Source: Aliiglaciecola lipolytica (lineage in GTDB: Bacteria > Pseudomonadota > Gammaproteobacteria > Enterobacterales > Alteromonadaceae). Taken from it: 64,000 nucleotides of DNA. The stretch spans positions 590,674 through 654,673 of the forward strand of contig NZ_JAHKPT010000021.1 in NCBI RefSeq assembly GCF_018860635.1, in the 5' to 3' direction. The notes beneath the pieces are model-generated. The model saw nothing but the letters and a program-made list of their open reading frames with translations, was not told where the DNA came from and did not search any database. This document shows positions 1-7,919 of this stretch, one piece after another. Positions within the stretch are counted from its first letter, which is position 1; each line of letters opens with the position of its first letter. Both the position numbers and the translations under genes were made by a program.

Positions 1-965
1 GTATCTATAAAGACACCGAGCATTTGTACATAACCCTGTGAAACAGGGTGGTTAGGATTCGGTGATGCTCCAGCTGCTGCATGGGGTACACTTCCAGATC
101 CGGCTTCGTTCGAATAAAGCCCTCGTTGTATACCATTCTTAATTGCTGCACCTAAGGCCCCAGCCGCAGCTTCGTGTAAACCGAAGGCTGATGAAATTAT
201 GTCTGAAAGCATAGCTGGCACAAGTTCGTAATTAGCGATGGCAATTCCCAAGGTTACCAAAACATATGTAATGGCCATAAAAGGCACTATCCATTCGGCG
301 AATCTGGCAATAGCGCGAAGGCCGCCAACGACTATCATACCGGCCATTAGGATAATCACTAGACCTGAATAATGGGTCGGAATTTCATAGGCGTGATTTA
401 AAGCGTCAGTAATAGTGTTTGCTTGTACGGCGCTAAAAATAAATCCATATCCCAAAAACAGAAATAATGAAAATAGCACCGCTAACCAGCGTTTATTGAG
501 ACCTTGTTGAATGTAGTAGGCGGGACCGCCTCGGAATTCACCATTTATATCTCGGACTTTATAAAGTTGGCCCAAAACGCTTTCTGCGAAGCCTGTTGCC
601 ATACCAAGCAAGGCAATCATCCACATCCAGAAAATCGAACCTGAGCCACCGAGTGAAATGGCAACCGCGACGCCAGCCAAATTTCCGGTGCCTACTCGAG
701 CGGATAGGCTGGTACACAATGCTTGAAATGAACTAATTCCTGAGGCATCACTTTGGGTACTGTTTTTCATGATGCTAAACATGTGCCCGAAATGTCGGAA
801 TTGTAAAAAACCTAACCTGACAGTGAACCATACTCCAGCACATACCAACATGACTGCAAGTATAGGAAAGTAAAAATTAGATTGCTCCCCTTCGGTTTCC
901 CATAAAACACTTAACCCTCTGTTCCATAATAGATCGTTTATGAAACTTACAATGTCGTTTATCAC
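1..965 (-). CDS. AGCS family alanine/glycine:cation symporter (3'-truncated by window edge)
   Basis: Reading the minus strand from a GTG at 963-965 gives about 321 residues before the window ends, so the C-terminus is missing. The protein is strongly hydrophobic with many membrane segments. It carries the AGCS hallmark ARVGTGNLAGVAVAI, followed by WMIALLGMATGFAES and the later GLYSNEAGSGSVPHAAA. Family members take up alanine or glycine with Na+ (or H+) across the inner membrane. The GTG start is chosen because AAGGA lies 5 bases upstream; the nearby ATG is out of frame. It lies just downstream of the tRNA operon terminator, on the same strand, so it probably has its own promoter in the roughly 90 bases between. 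Substrate is not decidable from sequence. Confidence 0.9.
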   Translation of the reverse strand, partial: MINDIVSFINDLLWNRGLSVLWETEGEQSNFYFPILAVMLVCAGVWFTVRLGFLQFRHFGHMFSIMKNSTQSDASGISSFQALCTSLSARVGTGNLAGVAVAISLGGSGSIFWMWMIALLGMATGFAESVLGQLYKVRDINGEFRGGPAYYIQQGLNKRWLAVLFSLFLFLGYGFIFSAVQANTITDALNHAYEIPTHYSGLVIILMAGMIVVGGLRAIARFAEWIVPFMAITYVLVTLGIAIANYELVPAMLSDIISSAFGLHEAAAGALGAAIKNGIQRGLYSNEAGSGSVPHAAAGASPNPNHPVSQGYVQMLGVFID

Positions 966-1058
966 TCGAATCCTTGCCCATTTATAATTTTTATAGCTGC
1001 AGTTTGAAGTGATCTAGTTCTTATGTAAAGAGAAGGAGGGCTATCATTTGACAACAAA

Positions 1059-1091
1059 TAAAAAAGCCCAAGACAAAATCTTGGGCTTAAA
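1059..1091 (-). terminator. Rho-independent terminator of the tRNA operon
   Basis: On the minus strand a 10-bp stem (AAGCCCAAGA / TCTTGGGCTT) with a 5-base loop is followed by a T run. It lies 2 bases beyond the last tRNA-Gln and separates the tRNA operon from the AGCS gene. Confidence 0.88.
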
Positions 1092-1093
1092 TA

Positions 1094-1168
1094 TGGCTGG
1101 GGTAGCTGGATTTGAACCAACGAATGGCGGGATCAAAACCCGCTGCCTTACCGCTTGGCTATACCCCA
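1094..1168 (-). tRNA. tRNA-Gln (UUG), second copy
   Basis: A 75-nt cloverleaf with encoded CCA: acceptor TGGGGTA pairs with TACCCCA, and the anticodon loop TTTTGAT gives anticodon UUG. It is the last gene of the Met-Leu-Gln-Gln operon. Its sequence matches the upstream Gln copy throughout. Confidence 0.96.
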
Positions 1169-1206
1169 AATGGCAGCAAGTGCAAATGCACTTGCTACGC
1201 AAAAGA

Positions 1207-1281
1207 TGGCTGGGGTAGCTGGATTTGAACCAACGAATGGCGGGATCAAAACCCGCTGCCTTACCGCTTGGCTATACCCCA
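1207..1281 (-). tRNA. tRNA-Gln (UUG), first copy
   Basis: A 75-nt tRNA with encoded CCA and anticodon UUG, identical to the copy at 1094-1168. The two are separated by 38 bases. The order Met-Leu-Gln-Gln matches the start of the E. coli metT-leuW-glnU-glnW cluster. Confidence 0.96.
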
Positions 1282-1288
1282 ACAAAGA

Positions 1289-1373
1289 TGGTGCGGAAGG
1301 AGAGACTTGAACTCTCACGCCGTGAAGCACTGGAACCTAAATCCAGCGTGTCTACCAATTCCACCACTTCCGC
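1289..1373 (-). tRNA. tRNA-Leu (UAG)
   Basis: An 85-nt class II tRNA with a long variable arm. Acceptor GCGGAAG pairs with CTTCCGC, CCA is encoded, and the anticodon loop TTTAGGT gives anticodon UAG. It lies 7 bases upstream of the first tRNA-Gln on the transcript. Confidence 0.95.
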
Positions 1374-1397
1374 ACATGCTTGTTCTAAAACAAGACT

Positions 1398-1474
1398 TGG
1401 TGGCTACGGCGGGACTCGAACCTGCGACCCCATCATTATGAGTGATGTGCTCTAACCAGCTGAGCTACGTAGCC
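1398..1474 (-). tRNA. tRNA-Met (CAU, elongator type)
   Basis: A 77-nt tRNA with acceptor GGCTACG, anticodon loop CTCATAA (CAU) and encoded CCA. The first base pair is a matched G-C, as in elongator rather than initiator tRNA. It is the first gene of the operon, 30 bases after the promoter's -10. Confidence 0.94.
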
Positions 1475-1504
1475 ATCTATCTTTGGGTACTCCGCTTTGG
1501 AGTG

Positions 1505-1539
1505 GCGCGTATTATGCTGATAAGGCATAAGGTCGTCAA
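1505..1539 (-). promoter_or_regulatory. Strong sigma70 promoter of the tRNA operon with stringent discriminator
   Basis: On the minus strand TTGACG (1534-1539) and CATAAT (1511-1516) are separated by exactly 17 bases. The -10 is followed by the GC-rich discriminator ACGCGCC. GC-rich discriminators are typical of stable-RNA promoters repressed by ppGpp/DksA. Confidence 0.85.
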
Positions 1540-1998
1540 CCCTTTTTTTAACAGAATTGTTTGATTGCTCGATATCTAAGCAAAGCCAGTTAAAAAATCT
1601 ACAACATGACACTTATTTGTACAAATGTATTGAATCTTTTTTAATTTAGTACTGTTTAATTCGATTTTTGAAGGATAGAAACTTTGCATTAAATTGAAAA
1701 TAAAAACATAAAAAACGTTTTTTTTTAGATTGATTGCATGTTTTAGCAGTCATTTGTCGCACTGCTATACGCATTTTAGCTGTGATTTGGCAGATGCAAC
1801 GGTCATTAGGTGAACAAATGATAATTGCCCTTTGCCTGACAACCAATTACCAGCTAGGTATATAAACCAAATGAAGTGTTATCTATTAAGAATATCGTCT
1901 CGTCATAAAACTCCTATATAAAGGACGGCAGACTAAAAATAGTTATCAATTGAAAAGACCGATAGAGAAGTTACCTTCTGTATATTGTGTACAGCGAT
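1540..1998. other. AT-rich intergenic stretch with no recognised feature
   Basis: There is no convincing gene here. A 66-codon minus-strand frame at 1646-1846 is low-complexity (Lys/Phe/Ile-rich), has no ribosome binding site and matches no family I know. The stretch probably holds promoter sequence for the tRNA operon at its left end. Confidence 0.5.
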
Positions 1999-2030
1999 AA
2001 AAAAACCGAGCACTAATGGCTCGGTTTTTT
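1999..2030. terminator. Bidirectional terminator downstream of the small peptide gene
   Basis: AAAAAACCGAGC and GCTCGGTTTTTT form a stem flanked by an A run and a T run, so it can work on either strand. It lies about 45 bases past the stop of the minus-strand 59-codon gene. Confidence 0.8.
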
Positions 2031-2075
2031 AAAATTGATCGCCTGTTTAGACGAAACTAGCTATGTTAATACCGA

Positions 2076-2255
2076 TTAAGCTTGGGTATTAATAACTGAA
2101 CCTACACGTGAGTCAGGTGTAGGACTGTTTTGAGTCGAAGATGATTGAGACGGTGATTCAAGCTCGGCTTGACGTTGTTGAGTTTCAACCTGACGAGCTT
2201 GTTGCTGCGGAGCTGCTTGGGCAGCTGAACTGCTAGATGAAGAACCTACTTCCAT
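2076..2255 (-). CDS. Small Ser/Gln-rich protein, 59 aa, possibly related to YjfB-type small proteins
   Basis: A 59-codon gene read from an ATG at 2253-2255, preceded by GAGG about 9 bases upstream and followed by a clear terminator at 1999-2030. It is therefore a well-bounded single-gene transcription unit. The protein begins MEVGSSSSSS, is rich in Ser, Gln and Ala, has no membrane segment, and ends GSVINTQA. The overall plan (short MxVxS start, Gln/Ala-rich middle, C-terminal G-x-x-IN-T-x-A) recalls the small YjfB-like 'putative motility protein' family, but the similarity is weak and by eye only. It is probably intrinsically disordered. No function can be assigned. Confidence 0.6.
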   Translation of the reverse strand: MEVGSSSSSSAAQAAPQQQARQVETQQRQAELESPSQSSSTQNSPTPDSRVGSVINTQA

Positions 2256-2379
2256 TTTAATAATCCTCGTTGCTGATAACTATTGGTAAATATAGTACAA
2301 AAAATAACAGCATGCACTATTGTGAAATAAACAACTCTGTCAATCGCACAGCGCCTATAACAAGCTAATATGCTTACAT

Positions 2380-3036
2380 TTAGTCAATCCATTGTTCTAA
2401 TTGTTGTTGCATAAAATTCGCGATCATCGGTTGCGCTTGCAAATTAGGGTGGATGCCATCTTTTTGCATTAGTGATTTGTCTAAGGCAATTTCCTGTAAA
2501 AAGAACGGGATTAAAGGAATCTCATTTTCAACGGATAGCTCAGTGAACATGCCGGTGAACATTTGGTTATATCTGCGACCGTAATTAGTGGGTATCTGCA
2601 TTTGCTGTAAAATTACCGAAAGCCCTTGCTGTTGAGCCATATCAATCATCTGTTGAATGTTGGCCTGCATTTTTTTCACTGGGTGACCTTGCAATCCGTC
2701 ATTACCACCCAATTCAATGTATAAATGGGTAGGGGAGTGTTGATCGAGTAATCTGGGAAGCCGAGCTAAAGCACCGTCTGTCGTTTCACCGCTTATTGCG
2801 GCGTTTACAACGTTTATGCCTTGGTTTTGCCATGCATTTTGTAACAAACTAACCCAACCTTGTTCTTGCGTTAGCCCATAAGCAGCGCTTAAGCTATCTC
2901 CTAGAATCAGTATTTTTACCGATTGTGGATCGTCAGCTTGTTGAGCTTGCAAGTGATCTGAAATACTCAGTAAAAGTATAACTATTAACCCAACAATAAA
3001 CAGACGATTTCTGTCTCTTTTAAACCATAAGTGCAC
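2380..3036 (-). CDS. tesA: Multifunctional acyl-CoA thioesterase I / lysophospholipase L1 / arylesterase (SGNH hydrolase)
   Basis: A periplasmic SGNH/GDSL hydrolase. After an N-terminal hydrophobic segment ending near LQAQQADD it shows block I GDSLSAAYG with the nucleophilic Ser, block III GGNDG, and block V DGIHPN with the catalytic Asp and His. Length (about 218 aa from the GTG at 3034-3036) fits TesA. The frame is open further upstream to 3084, but that would run into the divergent ybbA, and GGAG lies 11 bases before the GTG. TesA hydrolyses thioesters and lysophospholipids. The divergent tesA/ybbA-ybbP arrangement is the same as in E. coli, which supports the name. Confidence 0.92.
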   Translation of the reverse strand: MHLWFKRDRNRLFIVGLIVILLLSISDHLQAQQADDPQSVKILILGDSLSAAYGLTQEQGWVSLLQNAWQNQGINVVNAAISGETTDGALARLPRLLDQHSPTHLYIELGGNDGLQGHPVKKMQANIQQMIDMAQQQGLSVILQQMQIPTNYGRRYNQMFTGMFTELSVENEIPLIPFFLQEIALDKSLMQKDGIHPNLQAQPMIANFMQQQLEQWID

Positions 3037-3037
3037 T

Positions 3038-3763
3038 ATGACAACAACTCCAAATGTAATGATAGAAACTAAACGAATCACCAAAGTAGTAAGTACGAGC
3101 GAAGGTGAACTTCAGATCCTTCAACCAATTAGTTTTAAAGTCAAGGCTGGTGAGTCGGTTGCCATTATTGGTGCGTCGGGTTCCGGTAAGTCTACACTGC
3201 TGAGTTTGTTAGCGGGTCTGGATCAGGTAACCGAAGGTGAGATCTTCTTGGCTGGTGCGCCTTTGCATTCTATGGATGAAGAACAGCGTGCTAGGCTACG
3301 GGGCGAAAAAGTTGGATTTATATTTCAAAGTTTTATGTTGGTGCAAAGCTTAACCGCATTGGAAAATATTATGCTTCCGGCTGAAATAGCGGGTTTAGAT
3401 AATGCCAAACAGCTTGGTCAACAAATTCTTGAACAGGTTGGCTTGGGACATCGTGGCAATCACTATCCCAATCAATTGTCAGGTGGTGAGCAACAACGTG
3501 TAGCGATAGCACGTGCCTTTATCACTAAACCTAAAATTTTATTTGCGGATGAACCAACCGGTAATTTGGATGCCGCTAATAGTGAAAAAGTAGAGTCTTT
3601 GTTGTTCGAGTTAAATAGAGACTCAGACACTACTTTAGTGCTTGTTACCCATGATCCCGTATTGGCGAAACAGTGTCAGCGTCAGTTGAGTATGCAAGCG
3701 GGTGTGTTAACTGAGGTTACCTCATCCGATTCACAATCAGACCAACAACAGCAGGCTAGTTAA
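3038..3763 (+). CDS. ybbA: ABC transporter ATP-binding protein YbbA (LolD/MacB type)
   Basis: A 241-aa ATPase of the MacB/LolD class. Walker A is GASGSGKST (around residues 45-53), the signature is LSGGEQQR, Walker B is ILFADEPTGNLD, and the H-loop is VTHD. It ends 2 bases before the YbbP permease gene and surely forms a complex with it. ATG 3038 has no clear ribosome binding site. The ATG at 3059 (MIETKRI) is an alternative start and would remove the tight abutment with tesA. The transported or extracted substrate of YbbAP is not established; the link to TesA suggests envelope lipids. Confidence 0.93.
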   Translation: MTTTPNVMIETKRITKVVSTSEGELQILQPISFKVKAGESVAIIGASGSGKSTLLSLLAGLDQVTEGEIFLAGAPLHSMDEEQRARLRGEKVGFIFQSFMLVQSLTALENIMLPAEIAGLDNAKQLGQQILEQVGLGHRGNHYPNQLSGGEQQRVAIARAFITKPKILFADEPTGNLDAANSEKVESLLFELNRDSDTTLVLVTHDPVLAKQCQRQLSMQAGVLTEVTSSDSQSDQQQQAS

Positions 3764-3765
3764 AC

Positions 3766-6282
3766 ATGAAATATGGTTTTAATTTGGCTTGGCGTTTATT
3801 CAAGCACGAAGCTAAACGTGGCGAACTCACGATTATTTTGTTTGCGATTGTTTTGTCTGTGGCAGCGGTTTTGTCACTCTCATTATTCAGTGAACGACTT
3901 CAAGGTGCTCTGACGGCTAAATCTGCCGAGTTTATTGCCGCTGACAGGCTGTTAGAGTCAGATAAACCCGTTGATCCTAACTGGATTGCAAAAGCAAAAG
4001 AATTAGGCTTGCAAACCACCCAGCAAGTGTATGCCCGCTCCATGGTATTTGGTAACGAGCAAATGACTTTAACCAGCTTACGCGCTGCAGATGACGGTTA
4101 TCCCTTAAAAGGTGAGTTAAAAACCTCAACAGAGCCCTTTGGTTTGGGTCAGGTGACTAAAAATTTACCGGCTTCTGGCGAAGCTTGGGCGGAGTCACTG
4201 TTGTTACAGAAACTCGGTTTAAAGCTTGGTGATAAAATTGAGGTGGGAGATAAGGAGTTCACTTTAACCCGAGTCATTACGGATGTGCCGGATTCTGGGT
4301 TTAGTGTGTTTGGTGGTAATCCGAAGGTATTGATAAGCCTTAACGATTTGGCTGCAACTCATATTACTGGCCCAGGTAGTCGAATTGATTACACCTACTT
4401 TTTCGTAGGGGATAGCGGTGACTTAGATGATTATTATGATTGGCTGCGACCTCAATTAAATCGAGAAATTCACTCTTGGCAATCGGTAGAAGATGACGAC
4501 TCGCAACTTGGGCGTTCTGTAGGCAGAGCTGAGCAATACTTTTTACTTGCCAGTTTGTTAGCAATTGTATTGGCGGCAGTGTCTATTGCCGTTGCTGCTC
4601 AACGTTATAGCCAACGTCATTATGATCCCGTTGCGATCATGAAAACCCTGGGTGCGAGTAAACAATTAGTACAACGGGTTTATTTATATCAAATATCTTT
4701 TATCACCTTGTTGGGTATCTTAGTGGGGACGGTCGTCGGTTTTATCATTCAACAATTAGTCATTTTGGCGATTGCCGATAAAGTCAGTGTTTCCATCGAC
4801 GTATGGCATTGGCGTCCATTGGTCATTGCTGTTTTTACCGGAATGATTTGTGCGGTTCTGTTTTCACTTTATCCCTTGTTAAAATTGTTCTCGGTTCCGC
4901 CTTTGCGTGTACTCAGACGTGATTTAGGTGCTGGGATGAGTTCCAGAGTTCTGCAGTTTGCGGCCACGGGTTCAGCCATATTGATATTGATGTGGGCCTA
5001 TAGCCAAAACTTGCAAATTAGCTTAATCCTGTTTGTTTCCGGTATCGTTTTAGTCTGTGCGTTGTTGGCCATCACTTATGGTTTGATCGCGGTTGGCAGA
5101 AAGTTAGGTCAAGGTAAAATGGGGGCGTGGCAGTTAGCTTGGGCGAGAATCAAAAGACGGGCTATGGATAACAGTGTGCAGCTGATTAGTTTTTCGGTCA
5201 CTATTATGTTGTTACTTGTGGTTTTGGTTATGCGTAACGACATGGTCTCGCAGTGGCGCGACCAGCTACCGCAAGGCACTCCTAACTATTTCATGTCAAA
5301 TATTACTGAGCAGCAACGTCCTGCATTAAATCAACATTTCGAACAGTTAGGTGTTAAAACCGATGTTTTTTATCCGGTCGTTAGGGCTAGGTTTGTGTCG
5401 ATTAACGACGAAAAAATACGAACTGAGATCACTAAAGAAGATGAAGATAAACAAGATAGTGGCCGCAACGGACTCGGGCGAGAGGCTAATTTAACTTGGA
5501 GTAATCAACTCCAAAATGAAAACAAAATTGTTGCTGGAAAGTGGTTAGACGAATGGCAAACCGGAGATGAATATGGGGTATCTGTAGAGCAGAGGTTAGC
5601 GTCAAGATTAAATATTAAGTTAGATGACAAACTAACATTTAATATTGGTAGTGAAGTGATTAGCGTGAAAGTAACCAGTCTTCGCAGTGTCAATTGGCAG
5701 ACCATGCAACCCAATTTCTTTTTTGTATTGCAGCCTGAAGCCATGCAGGCATTTCTACCCACTTACATCACTAGCTTTCATGTTCCAACAGAGCAAAAAT
5801 CGAAAATAGCGCAGCTAATGCAGCCATTTTCCAGTGTCACCTTATTTGATGTAGACGCAAGAATTAATCAATTAAGAGCCATTGTTGATCAAGTCTCTGT
5901 GGCGGTTGAGTTTATTCTAGTGTTAGTGCTGATTGCCGGTTCTTTGGTATTAATTGCGCAAGTTCAGGCGAGCATGGATGAGCGCCAGCAAGAGTTGGCC
6001 ATTTTACGTACGCTAGGGGCCAAAGGCAGCTTGATCCGTGCCAGTGTTATTTATGAGTTTTTAATTATTGGTGCAGTGGCGGGGTTGATGGCAGCCTTTG
6101 CCAATGAACTCACCTTATATTTATTGCAGTCACAAATTTTTGAAATGCAGGGAAAACTACATTTCGAATATTGGATTATTGCTCCAGTTGTTGGTGCGGC
6201 CACTGTAGGCTTGTTAGGTGCTGCAGGATGCTGGAGGTTATTAACCTTAAATACCAGTCAGTTATTGCGGAAAATGGTTTAA
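3766..6282 (+). CDS. ybbP: ABC transporter permease YbbP (FtsX/MacB-like, 838 aa)
   Basis: A large inner-membrane permease. TM1 is at residues about 20-42, followed by a long periplasmic domain, three TM helices around 255-370 with the FtsX-type motif MKTLGASKQLVQRVYLYQI, a second TM pair, a second periplasmic domain (about 495-700), and a final FtsX domain with AILRTLGAKGSLIRASVIYEF. The duplicated FtsX domain and the 838-aa length match E. coli YbbP (about 800 aa). It follows ybbA by 2 bases and is followed by a terminator at 6311-6333, so ybbAP is a two-gene unit. Likely a mechanotransmission-type ABC system; substrate unknown. Confidence 0.92.
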   Translation: MKYGFNLAWRLFKHEAKRGELTIILFAIVLSVAAVLSLSLFSERLQGALTAKSAEFIAADRLLESDKPVDPNWIAKAKELGLQTTQQVYARSMVFGNEQMTLTSLRAADDGYPLKGELKTSTEPFGLGQVTKNLPASGEAWAESLLLQKLGLKLGDKIEVGDKEFTLTRVITDVPDSGFSVFGGNPKVLISLNDLAATHITGPGSRIDYTYFFVGDSGDLDDYYDWLRPQLNREIHSWQSVEDDDSQLGRSVGRAEQYFLLASLLAIVLAAVSIAVAAQRYSQRHYDPVAIMKTLGASKQLVQRVYLYQISFITLLGILVGTVVGFIIQQLVILAIADKVSVSIDVWHWRPLVIAVFTGMICAVLFSLYPLLKLFSVPPLRVLRRDLGAGMSSRVLQFAATGSAILILMWAYSQNLQISLILFVSGIVLVCALLAITYGLIAVGRKLGQGKMGAWQLAWARIKRRAMDNSVQLISFSVTIMLLLVVLVMRNDMVSQWRDQLPQGTPNYFMSNITEQQRPALNQHFEQLGVKTDVFYPVVRARFVSINDEKIRTEITKEDEDKQDSGRNGLGREANLTWSNQLQNENKIVAGKWLDEWQTGDEYGVSVEQRLASRLNIKLDDKLTFNIGSEVISVKVTSLRSVNWQTMQPNFFFVLQPEAMQAFLPTYITSFHVPTEQKSKIAQLMQPFSSVTLFDVDARINQLRAIVDQVSVAVEFILVLVLIAGSLVLIAQVQASMDERQQELAILRTLGAKGSLIRASVIYEFLIIGAVAGLMAAFANELTLYLLQSQIFEMQGKLHFEYWIIAPVVGAATVGLLGAAGCWRLLTLNTSQLLRKMV

Positions 6283-6310
6283 GCAATTAAAGCTATTCAA
6301 AATAATCATT

Positions 6311-6333
6311 AAAAAGGGCGATTCGCCCTTTTT
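6311..6333. terminator. Bidirectional terminator between ybbP and folX
   Basis: A near-perfect palindrome: AAAAAGGGCG, a short ATT loop region, then CGCCCTTTTT. It sits between two convergent genes and can serve both. Confidence 0.85.
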
Positions 6334-6368
6334 CTGATGTTATTTGCTTCAATCTGGAGTGAACAGAA

Positions 6369-6734
6369 TTACCCTTTAGTACATGATAGACACAGTGATA
6401 CTGAGTCTGAGAAACGTAGTGCATGGGGCTTATCTACTTCGGCTTCAGCATAAATTACCCAAGGATGTTCTGCGGCAATTTCCAATACGTCTGATGTTAG
6501 CTTTTCCAGCAGTGAAAAACGGTTGTCTTCTACCAGTTTGATAATTCGTTTGGTAATGATTTTATAATTTAATGCATCTTCCATATCATCTGAGTCTGTT
6601 GCTTGCTCGGCGTTGTAATGAATTTTCACATTAACGATAACGTCTTGTTTGTTCACTATTTCATCTTCATTAATACCAATGTAAGTGCGTAACCTGAGGT
6701 TTTTAATTCTGATAGTGGCTGGATTCAGCTTCAT
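6369..6734 (-). CDS. folX: Dihydroneopterin triphosphate 2'-epimerase
   Basis: A 121-aa tunnelling-fold protein. [19 protein letters not shown] at the start, [12 protein letters not shown] in the middle and [14 protein letters not shown] towards the end match E. coli FolX closely and distinguish it from FolB aldolases. FolX epimerises dihydroneopterin triphosphate (and related pterins) to the monapterin form used for tetrahydromonapterin. It is a single gene, convergent with ybbP across the shared terminator. Confidence 0.93.
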   Translation of the reverse strand: MKLNPATIRIKNLRLRTYIGINEDEIVNKQDVIVNVKIHYNAEQATDSDDMEDALNYKIITKRIIKLVEDNRFSLLEKLTSDVLEIAAEHPWVIYAEAEVDKPHALRFSDSVSLCLSCTKG

Positions 6735-6845
6735 TTATTGTCACTTCCTTAAAATTCGCGAAATGTTGTTTAATCGTTGTGTTTTCAATAGGTCTATTAT
6801 CTGCTAGTTTGTGGACCAACATCAAATAATCCAATGTGAATTTAT

Positions 6846-7919
6846 ATGGATACTAAGTCGCCCACTGCGATTAAAGCAATATTAGTGTTAGCCTGTATTG
6901 TTATTATATTAGCTGGTATTAAAGCAGCCAGTACAATCGTAGTTCCTTTTCTTTTATCTATTTTTATAGCGATGGCGTGTCATCCAATTATCCATTGGGC
7001 TTCTAAATACAAGGTTCCTCGTTGGTTATCAGTGATACTAGTTATACTGTTAATTGTGATATTTGGATTTATGTTAGCAGGTTTAGTGGGTAACTCCATG
7101 GCCGAATTTCGTGAAAATATTCCCCAATACAAACAACAATTAAGTGATGAGCTAGTATGGATAACCAGCAAGCTTGAAACTCTGTTTAATATTGAAGTAA
7201 ACAGTGATTTGCTCGTGTCTTATTTAGATCCCGGCATCGCCATGAGTATGGCCACTAATATACTCACCAGTTTTGGCAGTGTACTGACTAACTTTTTATT
7301 AATTATTTTAACTGTCGTGTTTATGCTTTTTGAAGCTGATTCGGTGCCTAAGAAAGTGCATATTGCGCTGGATGATCCATCCATGAAGATTCAGCAAATA
7401 GATAAGTTTTTAGTGTCGGTTAAAAATTATTTAGTAATAAAAACCATCGTCAGCATAGGCACTGGCGTGGTGATTGGCCTTTGGTTATATTTCTTAGGCC
7501 TAGATCACTTTATGTTATGGGCGGTGTTAGCGTTTCTATTGAATTACATTCCAAACATTGGGTCGATTATTGCGGCTGTCCCAGCGGTATTGCTGGCATT
7601 TGTACAATTGGGCCCTGGTGTGGCTGGACTCACCGCCATTGGATATGTGGTCACCAACACTGTTATGGGTAATGTAGTTGAACCGAAATTTTTAGGCAGA
7701 GGCTTAGGCTTATCCACTTTAGTAGTGTTTTTATCGTTAATTTTCTGGGGATGGTTATTAGGCACTGTGGGCATGCTGTTATCGGTGCCTTTGACTATGA
7801 TCGTAAAAATAGCATTAGAGTCCAATCAAGATAGTCAGTGGATAGCGGTCTTGCTCGATAGTGAAGATATTCCAGATGAAAAAGAAGATGAAGCTGAGCT
7901 CAATCAGGCATCCGAGTAA
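6846..7919 (+). CDS. AI-2E family transporter (YdiK/TqsA/PerM type)
   Basis: A 357-aa membrane protein. It has two or three N-terminal TM helices, a cytoplasmic or periplasmic linker (about 80-140), and a C-terminal block of TM helices. The family signature is seen in LNYIPNIGSIIAAVPAVLLAF and in NVVEPKFLGRGLGLSTLVVF. The C-terminus is acidic (EDIPDEKEDEAEL). Members have been linked to AI-2 export or to Na+/H+ antiport, so the substrate cannot be inferred. Its last 20 bases overlap the 3' end of the convergent histidine kinase gene, so the two transcripts are antisense at their ends. Confidence 0.88.
   Translation: MDTKSPTAIKAILVLACIVIILAGIKAASTIVVPFLLSIFIAMACHPIIHWASKYKVPRWLSVILVILLIVIFGFMLAGLVGNSMAEFRENIPQYKQQLSDELVWITSKLETLFNIEVNSDLLVSYLDPGIAMSMATNILTSFGSVLTNFLLIILTVVFMLFEADSVPKKVHIALDDPSMKIQQIDKFLVSVKNYLVIKTIVSIGTGVVIGLWLYFLGLDHFMLWAVLAFLLNYIPNIGSIIAAVPAVLLAFVQLGPGVAGLTAIGYVVTNTVMGNVVEPKFLGRGLGLSTLVVFLSLIFWGWLLGTVGMLLSVPLTMIVKIALESNQDSQWIAVLLDSEDIPDEKEDEAELNQASE

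Noticed and set aside
1646-1846. 66-codon minus-strand reading frame in the AT-rich stretch beside the tRNA operon
   Set aside because: Low-complexity Lys/Phe/Ile-rich product, no ribosome binding site, no known family. Probably chance.
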